NCBI RefSeq assembly: GCF_011682145.1 | Contig: NZ_WHJH01000005.1 | Span: 62,001 to 126,000 of the forward strand | Source: Massilia mucilaginosa | GTDB lineage: Bacteria; Pseudomonadota; Gammaproteobacteria; Burkholderiales; Burkholderiaceae_D | DNA: 64,000 bases | Direction of reading: 5' to 3' | In this document: positions 25,337 to 36,080 of the stretch, one piece after another | Numbering within the stretch: position 1 is the first letter of the stretch | Layout of the letters: each line of letters opens with the position of its first letter | The notes under the pieces: model-generated | What the model was told of the DNA's origin: nothing | What the model saw: only the letters and a program-made list of their open reading frames with translations | The model's database searches: none | Position numbers and translations under genes: made by a program

Positions 25337-26821
25337 ATGCCGCTGTCCCCCGTCCCGCTGTTCCCCGTGCCGCTGTCCCTCGTGCCGCTGTCCCTCGTGC
25401 GTTTCATGCGCCGCCTCGCCGGCTTGCTGGCGCTGGCCGCCGCCGCCGCCGCCGCCCACGCGCAGGCCCAGCCGCCGGCCACCGTGCGCGTCGACTACCA
25501 GCACAGCGGCAATGCCCTGTCGGACCAATACGCCTTGGAGCGCGTGGTGATCGAAGCGCTGCCGTGGGCCGGCGACCTGTCGCAAAACCTCGACACCACC
25601 AACCGTGGCCAGAACATGGTCGAAGTGGTCGACGCCAAAACCGGCGACCTGCTGTATTCGCGCGGGTTCTCCACCATTTTCGGCGAATGGCGCACCACCG
25701 AGGAAGCCAACCGGATCAGCCGCGGTTTCCAGGAATCGGTGCGCTTTCCGGCCTTCGGCAAACCGGTCAGGGTGCGGGTGCTCAAGCGCGACGAGCGCAA
25801 TCAGTTTTCGGTCGCGTGGAGTGTCGAGGTGGACCCGGATGCGCCGGACGTGGTGCGCAAGCAGGCGCCCGCGCCGGCCAAACCGATCCCGATCCGCGTC
25901 AGCGGGCCATCCCCGGCCAAGGTCGACCTGCTGGTCATGGGCGACGGCTACACCGCCGGCGAGATGAAAAAATTCGAGGCCGATGCGCGCCGCCTGGCCG
26001 ATCACCTGTTTACGGTCTCGCCCTTCAAGGAGCGCGCGGGCGACTTCAATGTGTGGGCGATTGCGGTGCCGACCCGGGAAAGCGGCGTGTCGCGCCCGTC
26101 GACCGGCGCGCACAAGGCCTCGCCACTGGGCACGCGCTACGACATCTTCGGCAGCGAGCGTTACGTGCTCACGCTGGATAACCGCGCGCTGCGCGAGATC
26201 GCCCAGCATGCGCCCTACGAGTTCATCGAAATCCTGGTCAATAACGATACCTACGGCGGCGGCGGCATCTTCGGCCAGTTCAGCACCGCGGCGGCCGGCA
26301 ACGACTGGGCCAATTACCTGTTCGTGCACGAATTCGGCCACCACTTCGCCGGCCTGGCCGACGAGTACTACACTTCACCCGTGGCTTACCAGTCCGGTTC
26401 CGCGCGCATGGAACCGTGGGAGCCGAATGTGACGGCGCTGCGCGACCCGTCAAAGCTCAAATGGCAGCGCCACGTCAAGGCCGGCACGCCGCTGCCGACC
26501 GCCTGGCCCAAGGCGCAGTACGAACAATACGCGCGCGCCTATCAAAAACGCCGCGCCGCGCTGCGTGCCGCCAACCGGCCCGAGTCCGAGATGAGCGCGC
26601 TGTTCCGCGAAGACTTGACCCACACCAATACCCTGTTCGCCAAGGCCACCCACCGGCATGATGTGGGCGCCTTCGAAGGGGCCAATTACGAGGCCACCGG
26701 CTATTACCGGTCGGAAATGCAGTGTTTGATGTTCGACCGAAGTGAAAGATTCTGTAACGTGTGTAACGACGGCATCACCACGATCATCGATTTGTATGCG
26801 AAGAAGGGCGCGGGAAAATAG
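25337..26821 (+). CDS. Peptidase M64 family (IgA-peptidase-like) secreted metallopeptidase
   Basis: A 494-residue protein with an N-terminal signal region (MRRLAGLLALAAAAAAAHAQA, begins at residue 24) and an M64 zinc-peptidase domain. The motif HEFGHHFAGLADEYY starts at His331; His331, Glu332 and His335 are the zinc site and general base. Earlier family segments are DLLVMGDGYTAGEMKKF and LVNNDTYGGGGIFGQF. A C-terminal pair of Cys (RFCNVCNDGI) may form a disulfide. ATG 25337 has AAGGAA 6 nt upstream. The first 23 residues contain four 5-residue repeats from a 15-bp tandem repeat and precede the usual signal peptide, so ATG 25406 is an alternative start, though without a ribosome site. Confidence 0.85.
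   Translation: MPLSPVPLFPVPLSLVPLSLVRFMRRLAGLLALAAAAAAAHAQAQPPATVRVDYQHSGNALSDQYALERVVIEALPWAGDLSQNLDTTNRGQNMVEVVDAKTGDLLYSRGFSTIFGEWRTTEEANRISRGFQESVRFPAFGKPVRVRVLKRDERNQFSVAWSVEVDPDAPDVVRKQAPAPAKPIPIRVSGPSPAKVDLLVMGDGYTAGEMKKFEADARRLADHLFTVSPFKERAGDFNVWAIAVPTRESGVSRPSTGAHKASPLGTRYDIFGSERYVLTLDNRALREIAQHAPYEFIEILVNNDTYGGGGIFGQFSTAAAGNDWANYLFVHEFGHHFAGLADEYYTSPVAYQSGSARMEPWEPNVTALRDPSKLKWQRHVKAGTPLPTAWPKAQYEQYARAYQKRRAALRAANRPESEMSALFREDLTHTNTLFAKATHRHDVGAFEGANYEATGYYRSEMQCLMFDRSERFCNVCNDGITTIIDLYAKKGAGK
25340..25399. repeat. Four 15-bp tandem repeats at the M64 gene start
   Basis: Units CCGCTGTCCCCCGTC, CCGCTGTTCCCCGTG and two identical CCGCTGTCCCTCGTG follow the start codon directly. They encode PLSPV, PLFPV, PLSLV, PLSLV. 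The repeats keep the frame, so copy-number change would lengthen or shorten the signal-peptide n-region. Confidence 0.85.
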
Positions 26822-26928
26822 GCTGGAGCCTGCAACGGCGGGCGATACGCGTGATGCGGTGGGCCGGGGGCCTCATTGTAAGTTGCTTTTGGTTAGCTCT
26901 ATTCAGCGTGCGCTAACGAACAGACCAC

Positions 26929-26991
26929 GTGTCCAGTAAGACATATTCTGGACACCGTTCCTTGACGAAATATAAAGTTGAGAACGATAGA
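26929..26991 (+). promoter_or_regulatory. Dyad and candidate promoter before the Lys/Ala-rich secreted protein
   Basis: GTGTCCAG (26929-26936) and CTGGACAC (26948-26955) are perfect 8-bp arms with an 11-nt centre. Just downstream TTGACG (26962-26967) and GATAGA (26986-26991), 18 bp apart, form a plausible sigma-70 promoter about 70 nt before the ATG. This is the main content of the 240-nt gap after the M64 gene. Confidence 0.4.
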
Positions 26992-27061
26992 TGGCGAATG
27001 GACTGCGGTCCAGAACGTCCACGAATAAGAAACCCCAACCATTCTTCTAAAGGACTACACC

Positions 27062-27538
27062 ATGAACAAATTACTCGTTACCCTGATCGCCGGCCTGTTC
27101 GCTACTTCGGTTTACGCACAAGCTCCCGCGGCAACCCCAGCGGTTGTCAAAGCTGAAGCCAGCGCCAACAAAGACATCGCCAAAGCCGAAGCCAAGGAAG
27201 CCAAAGTCGGTGCCAAAGCCGACGAAAAAGTGACCAAGGCAGCTGCCGACGCTTCCGAGAAAAAAGTCAAAGCCCACTCGAAAGCAGTCAAAGAGCACGC
27301 TGAAGCGAGCACCGACGTCGCTAAAGCCGATCCGGAAGACAAAATGAAAGCCGAAGCCAAGGCCGAGAAAAAAGTCGCCAAGGCCAATCTGAAAGCCGAG
27401 AAAAAAATGATCAAGGCCGACGAAAAAGCTGAAAAAGTGGCTGTCGAAGCCGGTGCCGACAAGGCAACCGCTGCTGCAAAAACCCACGAAGCCAAAGTCG
27501 AAGCATCGGCTGACGTGAAAAAAGCTGCTGCCAAGTAA
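27062..27538 (+). CDS. Small secreted Lys/Ala/Glu-rich helical protein
   Basis: A 158-residue protein with a clear signal peptide (MNKLLVTLIAGLFATSVYAQ) and a mature part made almost only of Lys, Ala, Glu, Asp and Val. Repeats of the type KAEAKxxKKVAK recur about every 11 residues, suggesting a long charged helix or coiled coil. It has no Cys and no recognisable domain. Codon use leans to GCC/AAA/GAA with fewer GC-rich codons than neighbours, as in highly expressed genes. AAGGA precedes the ATG and a very strong terminator follows, pointing to an abundant monocistronic message. Possible roles include an envelope spacer or a polyanion-binding protein; none is established. Confidence 0.75.
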   Translation: MNKLLVTLIAGLFATSVYAQAPAATPAVVKAEASANKDIAKAEAKEAKVGAKADEKVTKAAADASEKKVKAHSKAVKEHAEASTDVAKADPEDKMKAEAKAEKKVAKANLKAEKKMIKADEKAEKVAVEAGADKATAAAKTHEAKVEASADVKKAAAK

Positions 27539-27578
27539 TTATCCGAACGCCCTGCTTGCAGGGCGCTGGATGTGAAAG

Positions 27579-27638
27579 CGGGGCAAGTGTTGCTTGATTG
27601 AGGTCTGAGCTCGATCAAGCAACACTTGCCCCGTTTTT
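27579..27638 (+). terminator. Strong intrinsic terminator of the Lys/Ala-rich protein gene
   Basis: A perfect 20-bp stem (27579-27598 with 27614-27633, core GGGGCAAGTGTTGCTTGAT) with a 15-nt loop is followed at once by TTTTT. A second GC-rich hairpin at 27648-27674 (CCCTCCCGCGC / GCGCGGGAGGG) faces the end of parC but lacks a T-run. Confidence 0.85.
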
Positions 27639-27680
27639 GTTTGCCGGCCCTCCCGCGCGGGTAGCGCGGGAGGGGAAAGA

Positions 27681-30002
27681 TCAGCCGATTGGCGTGAGCG
27701 CCATCACCTTGATCTTGGCTGCCAGCGGCTTGCCCTTGCGCGCCCGCTTGCCGAAGTGGACCGCCAGGCCTGAGGCCGACAAATCCACCGCGCGCGGTTT
27801 GGCGCCCGCCCAGGTGCCGTGCACCGTCACGCCTTTTTGCGAAATCGGCTGCACCGCGAGCAGCTTTTCCTTCTCTTCCAGCTCGATCAGGATCACGCCG
27901 CGTCCGCCGTTGGTCAGCGTTTTGAGTTCATCCATGCCGAATACCAGCAGCTTGCCTTTTTCGGTCAGGCAGGCCACCGCGCTCGCATTGGCCGCGATCA
28001 CGCGCGGCGGCAGCGGCTGCGCGCCTTCGTCGAGCGTGATGAAGGACTTGCCGCCTTTGAGGCGGCTGACCATGTCGCCCGCCTTGGCCGAAAAACCGTA
28101 GCCCGCGGTCGTTGCCATCAGCAGCATCGTCTGTGCGCTGCCCGCAAAGAAGTGCGGGATGCGCGCGCCGTTCGGCACATCGACCAGGGTGGTGATCGGC
28201 ACGCCATCGCCGCGCGCTCCCGGCAGGGCCGCCACCGGCACGGAATACACCTTGCCGTTGTCGCCGAAGCCGAGCAGGGTGTCGGTGGTGCGGCATTCGA
28301 AGGCCGCGTACAGCGAGTCGCCCGCCTTGAACGTGAACTGCGCCACATCGTGGCCGATACCGGTACGCGCGCGCACCCAGCCTTTGTCGGAGACGATCAC
28401 CGTCACCGGCTCGTCGACCACTTTTTGCTCGGCCACGGCGCGCTGCGCTTCTTCGATCAGGGTACGGCGCGCGTCGCCGAACTGCTTGGCGTCGCTTTCG
28501 ATCTCGCGGATGATCAGGCGCTTCATCGTCGACGGGTTCTCGAGGATGTCGCGCAGGGTCACTTCTTCCTTGCGCAGTTCCGCCAGCGCCTGCTGGATCT
28601 TGATCGTCTCCAGGCGCGCCAGCTGGCGCAGGCGCAGTTCCAGGATGTCTTCGGCCTGGATGTCGGAGAGGCGGAATTCGGCGATCAGCGCCGCTTTCGG
28701 CTCATCCGAATTGCGGATGATGTGGATCACCTTGTCGATATTGAGCAGAACCGCTTCGCGTCCTTCGAGAATGTGGATGCGGTCGTTGACCTTGCCCAGC
28801 CGGTATTCGGTACGGCGGCGTACCGTCACGAAGCGGAAATCGATCCACTCCTGCAGGATTTCGGTCAGGCCCTTCTGGCGCGGACGGCCGTCGCCGCCGA
28901 TCATCACCAGGTTGATCGAACTCGATGACTCCAGCGAGGTATGCGCCAGCAGCATCAGCATGAATTCGGCCTGGTCCTGGTTCTTCGACTTCGGCTCGAA
29001 CACCAGGCGCACGGCGGCGGCGCGGCCCGATTCGTCGCGGATCGAGTCGAGCGAACCGAGCATGGTCTGCTTGAGCGCCAGCTGTTCTGGCGAGAGCGCC
29101 TTTTTACCGAGCTTGATTTTCGGGTTGGTCAGCTCTTCGATCTCTTCGAGCACCTTTTGCGACGACACGCCCGGCGGCAGTTCCGACACCACCGCCTGCC
29201 ACTGGCCGCGCGCCAGCTCTTCGATCTTCCAGCGCGCGCGCACCTTCATCGACCCGCGTCCGCTGGCGTACATGTCGGCGATCTGCGCCGGCGGCGTGAT
29301 GATCTGGCCGCCGCCCGGGAAATCCGGCCCCGGGATGATACCCATCAGTTCGGCGTGGGTGATCTTCGGATTGCGGATCATGGCCACGGTGGCGCGCGCC
29401 ACTTCGGTCAGGTTGTGCGAGGCGATTTCGGTCGCCAGGCCGACCGCGATGCCGGAGGCGCCATTCAACAGCACCATCGGCAGGCGCGCCGGCAGCGCTT
29501 TCGGTTCGGCGTGTTCGCCGTCGTAGTTGGGCTGGAAGTCGACCGTGCCTTCGTCGATTTCTTCGAGCAGCAGCTTGCCGATGGGCGTCAGGCGCGCCTC
29601 GGTGTAGCGCATCGCCGCAGCGCCGTCGCCGTCGCGCGAGCCGAAGTTACCCTGGCCGTCGATCAGCGGATAGCGCAGCGAGAAGTCCTGCGCCATGCGC
29701 ACCAGCGCGTCGTAGATCGACTGGTCGCCGTGCGGGTGCAGTTTGCCCATGACGTCGCCGACCACGGCGGCCGACTTGCTTGGCTTGGCGGTCGCGCCCA
29801 GTCCCAGTTCGTTCATGCGGTACAAAATGCGGCGCTGTACGGGCTTCTGGCCGTCGCACACGTCGGGCAGGGCGCGGCCCTTGACGACCGAGACGGCGTA
29901 ATCGAGATAGGCGCGCTCGGCGAAGGTCGACAGGGTCAGCGTTTCGGTGTCTTCCGGCGGTGGCGGCGGTGGCGGGTCAAACAGATTGGTTTGTGAGGAC
30001 AT
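27681..30002 (-). CDS. parC: DNA topoisomerase IV subunit A
   Basis: A 773-residue type IIA topoisomerase A subunit that cuts and rejoins DNA; with ParE it separates replicated chromosomes. The N-terminus has [20 protein letters not shown] and the [11 protein letters not shown] motif; the catalytic Tyr is in [13 protein letters not shown] near residue 130. The C-terminal domain carries degenerate beta-pinwheel blades ([22 protein letters not shown]). Length and the lack of a full GyrA-box favour ParC over GyrA. It lies downstream of an hscC/J-protein pair rather than next to parE. No good ribosome site is seen before the ATG. Confidence 0.95.
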   Translation of the reverse strand: MSSQTNLFDPPPPPPPEDTETLTLSTFAERAYLDYAVSVVKGRALPDVCDGQKPVQRRILYRMNELGLGATAKPSKSAAVVGDVMGKLHPHGDQSIYDALVRMAQDFSLRYPLIDGQGNFGSRDGDGAAAMRYTEARLTPIGKLLLEEIDEGTVDFQPNYDGEHAEPKALPARLPMVLLNGASGIAVGLATEIASHNLTEVARATVAMIRNPKITHAELMGIIPGPDFPGGGQIITPPAQIADMYASGRGSMKVRARWKIEELARGQWQAVVSELPPGVSSQKVLEEIEELTNPKIKLGKKALSPEQLALKQTMLGSLDSIRDESGRAAAVRLVFEPKSKNQDQAEFMLMLLAHTSLESSSSINLVMIGGDGRPRQKGLTEILQEWIDFRFVTVRRRTEYRLGKVNDRIHILEGREAVLLNIDKVIHIIRNSDEPKAALIAEFRLSDIQAEDILELRLRQLARLETIKIQQALAELRKEEVTLRDILENPSTMKRLIIREIESDAKQFGDARRTLIEEAQRAVAEQKVVDEPVTVIVSDKGWVRARTGIGHDVAQFTFKAGDSLYAAFECRTTDTLLGFGDNGKVYSVPVAALPGARGDGVPITTLVDVPNGARIPHFFAGSAQTMLLMATTAGYGFSAKAGDMVSRLKGGKSFITLDEGAQPLPPRVIAANASAVACLTEKGKLLVFGMDELKTLTNGGRGVILIELEEKEKLLAVQPISQKGVTVHGTWAGAKPRAVDLSASGLAVHFGKRARKGKPLAAKIKVMALTPIG

Positions 30003-30079
30003 GTACGTAGGTGCTTATGCGTAGGTGCTTGGTAAAAGGAGTGTGTTTGTTCTGGGGTGTGCGTGGCGGGGGGCGGCTC

Positions 30080-31114
30080 TTACGCCGACCAGCCCCTGCC
30101 GCGCACCACGGCGACCCAGTGTTCGACGATATCGGCATCGAGCTTGAGGTCGAGCATCTCGCCGTGGTAGCAGTGGACATGTTCGAGCAGCTCGCGCATG
30201 CGTTCCGTGAAGGCGGCGTCCGGATACCTGCCGATGATGCCGCGCGGGTCGCCGTCGAGCAGTGCGCGCACCACCTCGTCTTCCAGCGCGAGCTGGCAGA
30301 AGTGGGCGTACGAGCGCTGGGCGCGCAGGCGCGCCAGCATCATGCCGGTTTCGTCGGGCATCTGGCGGCCCACGAAACTGGCGTCGTCGACCCAGTTGAA
30401 ATGGCCCGCCATCGCTTCGCGGAAGTCGTCGTCGCAGCCTTCGCCGGCGCAGTACTGCACCGCGCACTCTTCGAAGTGGTCGCGCACGTCGATGTTGAGC
30501 AGTTCCTCTCCGGCGAACAGCTGCGCCAGATGCTCGCGCGGGTTGCGGTGCGCGCGCGCCAGGAACGCGGCCCAGACGCGGCGCGCTTCCATGATCGGCG
30601 ATTCCAGCCCGGTGCCGGGCAAGGGGCGCGGCAGGATCTCCGGCAGGCGGTATTGCTCCGGTTTCGGCGGCGGCGCTGGTGCGGCGGGCGGTGCGGGCGG
30701 CGCCGCTGGCTCAAACGCCGGCAGCGGAGCCGATGCTTCGGGCGGCGGCGCGGCCGGATCGAATTCGTAGCAAGCCGTGTAGACCGGCGCATCCGGATCG
30801 AATTCGTAGGCGGCGACGTACACCGGCGCGTCCGGGTCGAATTCGTAGGCCGCCACGTAGACCGGCTGCTCGCGCTGGTCCTCGCGCTGCCCGGTCTCGC
30901 GCAGCTCGGCGCGCGGGGCCGGCTCGTCGTCCGGCCAGTCCAGGTCGTTGGCCTGGCGCGCCAGCTGCAGCGCGGCCTGGTAAGCGTCGTTGAGAATCTG
31001 GAAGGCGGCCGGATCGTCCTCGGGACGGGTGACCTTCAGCCTGGCCGCGTAGGCGCGCTTGATCGCGCGCTCATCGCGGCTGGCCGTCATTCCGAGGACG
31101 CTCCAGATGTTCAT
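30080..31114 (-). CDS. J-domain protein partner of HscC (HPD motif lost)
   Basis: A 344-residue protein with an N-terminal J-like domain ([20 protein letters not shown], residues 4-50). Where J-proteins have His-Pro-Asp there is RPE (residues 30-32, [13 protein letters not shown]), as in the DjlB/DjlC-like partners of HscC, by recollection. A linker of three 13-residue repeats ([13 protein letters not shown] type, residues 84-122) and a Pro/Ala-rich stretch to about 155 lead to a helical C-terminal domain. The ATG overlaps the hscC stop by 4 nt, so the chaperone and co-chaperone are made together. Substrates are unknown. Confidence 0.82.
   Translation of the reverse strand: MNIWSVLGMTASRDERAIKRAYAARLKVTRPEDDPAAFQILNDAYQAALQLARQANDLDWPDDEPAPRAELRETGQREDQREQPVYVAAYEFDPDAPVYVAAYEFDPDAPVYTACYEFDPAAPPPEASAPLPAFEPAAPPAPPAAPAPPPKPEQYRLPEILPRPLPGTGLESPIMEARRVWAAFLARAHRNPREHLAQLFAGEELLNIDVRDHFEECAVQYCAGEGCDDDFREAMAGHFNWVDDASFVGRQMPDETGMMLARLRAQRSYAHFCQLALEDEVVRALLDGDPRGIIGRYPDAAFTERMRELLEHVHCYHGEMLDLKLDADIVEHWVAVVRGRGWSA
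30756..30872. repeat. Three 39-bp coding tandem repeats in the J-protein gene
   Basis: Three contiguous 39-bp units (30756-30794, 30795-30833, 30834-30872), each with GAATTCGTAG, encode the 13-residue repeat containing YEFDP in the linker after the J-domain. They preserve frame and are over 80% alike. Confidence 0.9.
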
Positions 31115-32820
31115 AGGAAGGAACTCCCGCCCAGCTCACGCATGACTTTGGTGAGCGTTTCGTGCGCGCGCCGCATGGCCGCCGGCTGCTGCGTATTGAG
31201 CACGCCCGTAAAGGCGGCGATGTGCTCGGCCAGGTAGGCGCGTTCCTGACCCAGCAACTGCTCGTAGAGGCGGTCGGCCTGTGCCAGCAGGGTGCGGTTT
31301 TCGATCTTGTCGCGCGGGTGGATTTTCAGTTCATTCAGTTCGGCCAGGCGCTTGGCCACTTCGGCCTGGGTCATCACGCCGGCGTTCTCGGTGATGACCA
31401 GGGTGTGCTTCTCCTGGCTTGGCTGGAGCGTGATTTCCGCTTCCAGCACGCCGCTGATGTCGTAGGTAAAGCGCACGTCGGCGCTGATTTCGCCGGAGCG
31501 TTTCGACTCGATCGGGAAGGCCAGCTTGCCCAGGAAAACGTTGTCCGACACGCGGCGCGACTCGCCCTGGTACACATGCACCACCAGTTCTTTCTGGTAG
31601 TCGTTGATGGTGGTGATCGATTCCACGCGCGACACCGGCACCGTCGAATTGCGCTCGATGATCGGCAGGTAGTGGCCGCCCTCGTACTGGTTCGGGCCGA
31701 TTTCGCGCGCGATCGAGATGCCCAGCGAGTAGGGCGCCACGTCGGTCATCACCACTTCGGAGAGGGCCGCGTCGCGCGCCATCAGGCCCGTTTGCACGGC
31801 GGCGCCCAGCGCGATCGCCTGGTCGGGATCGAGACTGATCGACGGGAAGCGCCCGAACATGCGCGAGACCATCTTGCGCACCAGCGGCATGCGGGTGGCG
31901 CCGCCGGCCAGCACCACCGAATCGAGTTCGGAGGCCTTGATGGTGGCGTCGCGCAGCGCGCGTTCGACCGGGCCGCGCAGGCGCTGCACCAGGTGGTCGC
32001 ACAGCAGCACGAACAAGTCTTCGGTCAGGTCCAGGCTGTATTCCTTGCCGGCGCTGGTGTAGACCATGCGCGCGGTGAGGCTGTCGGACAGGACGCGCTT
32101 GGCGCGTTCGGCTTCTTCGCGCAGGCGCTGGCGCTGGGTGCCGTTCAGCTCCGCGCCGTTCAAGTCCTTGGACAGGCCGCTGCGGGACAGGAAGGCGTCG
32201 ACCAGCACGCTGGCAAAATCTTCGCCGCCCAGGAAATTATCGCCGGCCGTGGCGCGCACTTCCATCACGCCCTCGAACAGTTCGAGGATGGAGACGTCGA
32301 AGGTGCCGCCGCCCAGATCGAAGACGAGGAATTTGGTTTCGCGCTTGGTGTCCTGGATGCCATAGGCCAGCGCCGCGGCGGTCGGCTCGTTGAGCAGGCG
32401 CTCGACGCGCAAGCCCGCCAGCTGGCCGGCCACCCGGGTCGCCTTGCGCTGGGCGTCGCTGAAGTAGGCGGGGACGGTGATGACGGCTTGCGTGACCGTT
32501 TCGCCGAGCCAGGCTTCGGCGTCTTCCTTCAGTGAGCGCAGCACCATCGACGACAATTCCTCGGGGCGGAACTTGCGCGCGCCGAGCTGGGTTTCGCGTT
32601 CGCTGCCCATGTAGCGCTTGAACAGCGCCGCCGTCATGTGCGGGTGGGTCTGCAGGCGCGCGCGCGCCGCTTCGCCGGTGAGCACGGTGCCATCGTCATC
32701 CATGCCGACGCAGGAAGGCGTGAGAAAGCTGCCCAGTGCGTTGGGAATGAGGTGGGCCTTGCCGTCGCGCCACACTGCCGCGAGACTGTTGGTGGTGCCG
32801 AGGTCGATTCCGATAATCAT
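31111..32820 (-). CDS. hscC: Hsp70-family chaperone HscC
   Basis: A 569-residue Hsp70 homologue. The ATPase domain shows [15 protein letters not shown] at the N-terminus, [14 protein letters not shown] near 145, [17 protein letters not shown] near 170 and [16 protein letters not shown] near 310. The substrate-binding beta domain ([11 protein letters not shown], then NSTVPVSR) is followed by a short lid. Total length is well below DnaK (about 640) and equals HscC, and it is coupled to the HPD-less J-protein typical of HscC partners. HscC is a specialised Hsp70 of unclear substrates. It lies between parE and parC; GC-rich inverted repeats separate it from parE. Confidence 0.9.
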   Translation of the reverse strand: MIIGIDLGTTNSLAAVWRDGKAHLIPNALGSFLTPSCVGMDDDGTVLTGEAARARLQTHPHMTAALFKRYMGSERETQLGARKFRPEELSSMVLRSLKEDAEAWLGETVTQAVITVPAYFSDAQRKATRVAGQLAGLRVERLLNEPTAAALAYGIQDTKRETKFLVFDLGGGTFDVSILELFEGVMEVRATAGDNFLGGEDFASVLVDAFLSRSGLSKDLNGAELNGTQRQRLREEAERAKRVLSDSLTARMVYTSAGKEYSLDLTEDLFVLLCDHLVQRLRGPVERALRDATIKASELDSVVLAGGATRMPLVRKMVSRMFGRFPSISLDPDQAIALGAAVQTGLMARDAALSEVVMTDVAPYSLGISIAREIGPNQYEGGHYLPIIERNSTVPVSRVESITTINDYQKELVVHVYQGESRRVSDNVFLGKLAFPIESKRSGEISADVRFTYDISGVLEAEITLQPSQEKHTLVITENAGVMTQAEVAKRLAELNELKIHPRDKIENRTLLAQADRLYEQLLGQERAYLAEHIAAFTGVLNTQQPAAMRRAHETLTKVMRELGGSSFL

Positions 32821-32864
32821 GGTTCAGTGTCCGTTTGCGCCGCCGCAGACCGGCGATGTGTTGC

Positions 32865-32915
32865 AAAACCGGGGTCAGAGCCCGGTCTTGCCGGGTGGGG
32901 TCTGACCCCGGTTTT
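32865..32915. repeat. Dispersed CCGGGGTCAGA-type inverted repeat, copy A
   Basis: AAAACCGGGGTCAGA (32865-32879) and TCTGACCCCGGTTTT (32901-32915) are exact 15-bp inverted arms; a shorter CCCGG/CCGGG pair lies in the loop. It belongs to the same family as the repeats at 32942-33020 and 52765-53407. Confidence 0.85.
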
Positions 32916-32941
32916 CCCAATTTTCCTCAAACTGAGTCTGG

Positions 32942-33020
32942 TGCAAAGCCGGTGGAAAACCGGGGTCAGACCCCCAACTGAACAACCGGGGTCTGACCCC
33001 GGTTTTCCACCGGCCTTGCA
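32942..33020. repeat. Dispersed CCGGGGTCAGA-type inverted repeat, copy B (26-bp perfect arms)
   Basis: Positions 32949-32974 and 32988-33013 are exact reverse complements over 26 bp, with a 13-nt centre; the match extends to 33 bp with one mismatch (32942-32974 with 32988-33020). Each arm itself contains GGGGTCAGACCCC, so several foldings are possible. It begins 7 nt past the parE stop. It has no T-run, so it is better called a REP-like element than a simple terminator. Confidence 0.9.
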
Positions 33021-33026
33021 ACAACA

Positions 33027-35024
<1,998 letters not shown>

Positions 35025-35184
35025 ATCTAAGTTCTTTATGCGGATGCCTGCGCATTCTATCTTGTCAGCCGGAAAAGAAGCCAAATTTGAGCGCGCTGAA
35101 TGTACTTGCCAGTCCGGACAATTGTGGTTAGATTTGTACGCGCACCAACAGGTGTGGTCAAAACACTTCCATAAGTTATCAAAA

Positions 35185-36012
35185 ATGCATTCAAAAAGGC
35201 AGTCTCTGAGCGTTCGCCTGTTGGGCTTTCCTTCTTCCGAAGGGGCCGAGCTGGGGACGGCGCTCGCGCATCCCCCGCGCGACGGGCCGTCGTATTCTTG
35301 CCTGCTGGGCGACAGTTTGCAAGAGCCGGACCTGATGATCGCCAACGGCGACGACCTGAGCGCGCTGGCCGCCTTGCTGGCGTGGCAGCCGGACGCGCTG
35401 CGTCCCGGCCTGGTGATCGGCTCGGCGGGGATGGACTTTCCGTGTGCGCAGCTGTCGCGGCCGCTGGACATGTTCCAGATGTTCAAGCTGCTCGCCGAGA
35501 TGGGGCGCAAACGCGCCGAGGGGCTCAAGGACTTGCCGGCGCCCGCGCCGACGCCGCGGCACGAGCGGCGCCGCCGCATCCGCCTCGATCTCGACATCAC
35601 CGACCCGGCCGACTTCATCAAGATGCGGCGCCAGGCTCCGAGCGGCGCGGTGCTCATCGTCGACAAGCGCGGCGCGCTGCGCGACCATGTGGCGCGCCTG
35701 CTCGCACCGAACCAGGTGGCCGTGGAGTGGACCGAGAGCGCGGTGGCGGCGCTGCGCCTGTGCGCCGAGACGCCGGTGGCGGTGGTGATGATCAATACCT
35801 CCACGCCCGGCATCGATCCGTATGCCCTGTGCGGCGAGATCAAGCGCCAGGACGGGGCCGAACGGATCGCCGTGGTGCTGCTGGTGAACCAGGCGTCCGG
35901 CTACGACACGGCGCGCGCCCGCGCGGCCGGCGTGCGCGGCCTGCTCGACAAACCGATGGCCGACCGCCATCTGCTCGGGGCGCTCAAAAAGCTGCTGTCG
36001 CTGCCGTCCTAG
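35185..36012 (+). CDS. Degenerate (pseudo-) receiver-domain protein
   Basis: A 275-residue protein. Residues 1-150 are unrecognised, with an Arg-rich patch (RHERRRRIRLDLD) near 126-138. Residues about 155-272 resemble a CheY-like receiver: VLIVDKRGALRDHVARLL at the first strand (Asp160) and GVRGLLDKPMADRHL with the conserved Lys256. The phospho-acceptor position reads VVMINTSTPGID, that is Asn204 instead of Asp, and only one of the two N-terminal acidic residues is left. It is therefore probably not phosphorylated in the normal way. Start at ATG 35185; the upstream frame overlaps parE. Divergent from parE; 68 nt before the C26 amidotransferase gene. Confidence 0.7.
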   Translation: MHSKRQSLSVRLLGFPSSEGAELGTALAHPPRDGPSYSCLLGDSLQEPDLMIANGDDLSALAALLAWQPDALRPGLVIGSAGMDFPCAQLSRPLDMFQMFKLLAEMGRKRAEGLKDLPAPAPTPRHERRRRIRLDLDITDPADFIKMRRQAPSGAVLIVDKRGALRDHVARLLAPNQVAVEWTESAVAALRLCAETPVAVVMINTSTPGIDPYALCGEIKRQDGAERIAVVLLVNQASGYDTARARAAGVRGLLDKPMADRHLLGALKKLLSLPS

Positions 36013-36080
36013 CATGTGATAGTCACAATTTTGTTACAACTTTGAATCGTGCGCCCGCATGGGAGCGCTATATTTAAGGC

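Noticed and set aside
35025-35843. Upstream extension of the parE frame by 273 codons
   Set aside because: ParE proteins are about 660 residues and begin at the ATG 35024 sequence; the extension has no similarity and overlaps the receiver-like gene.
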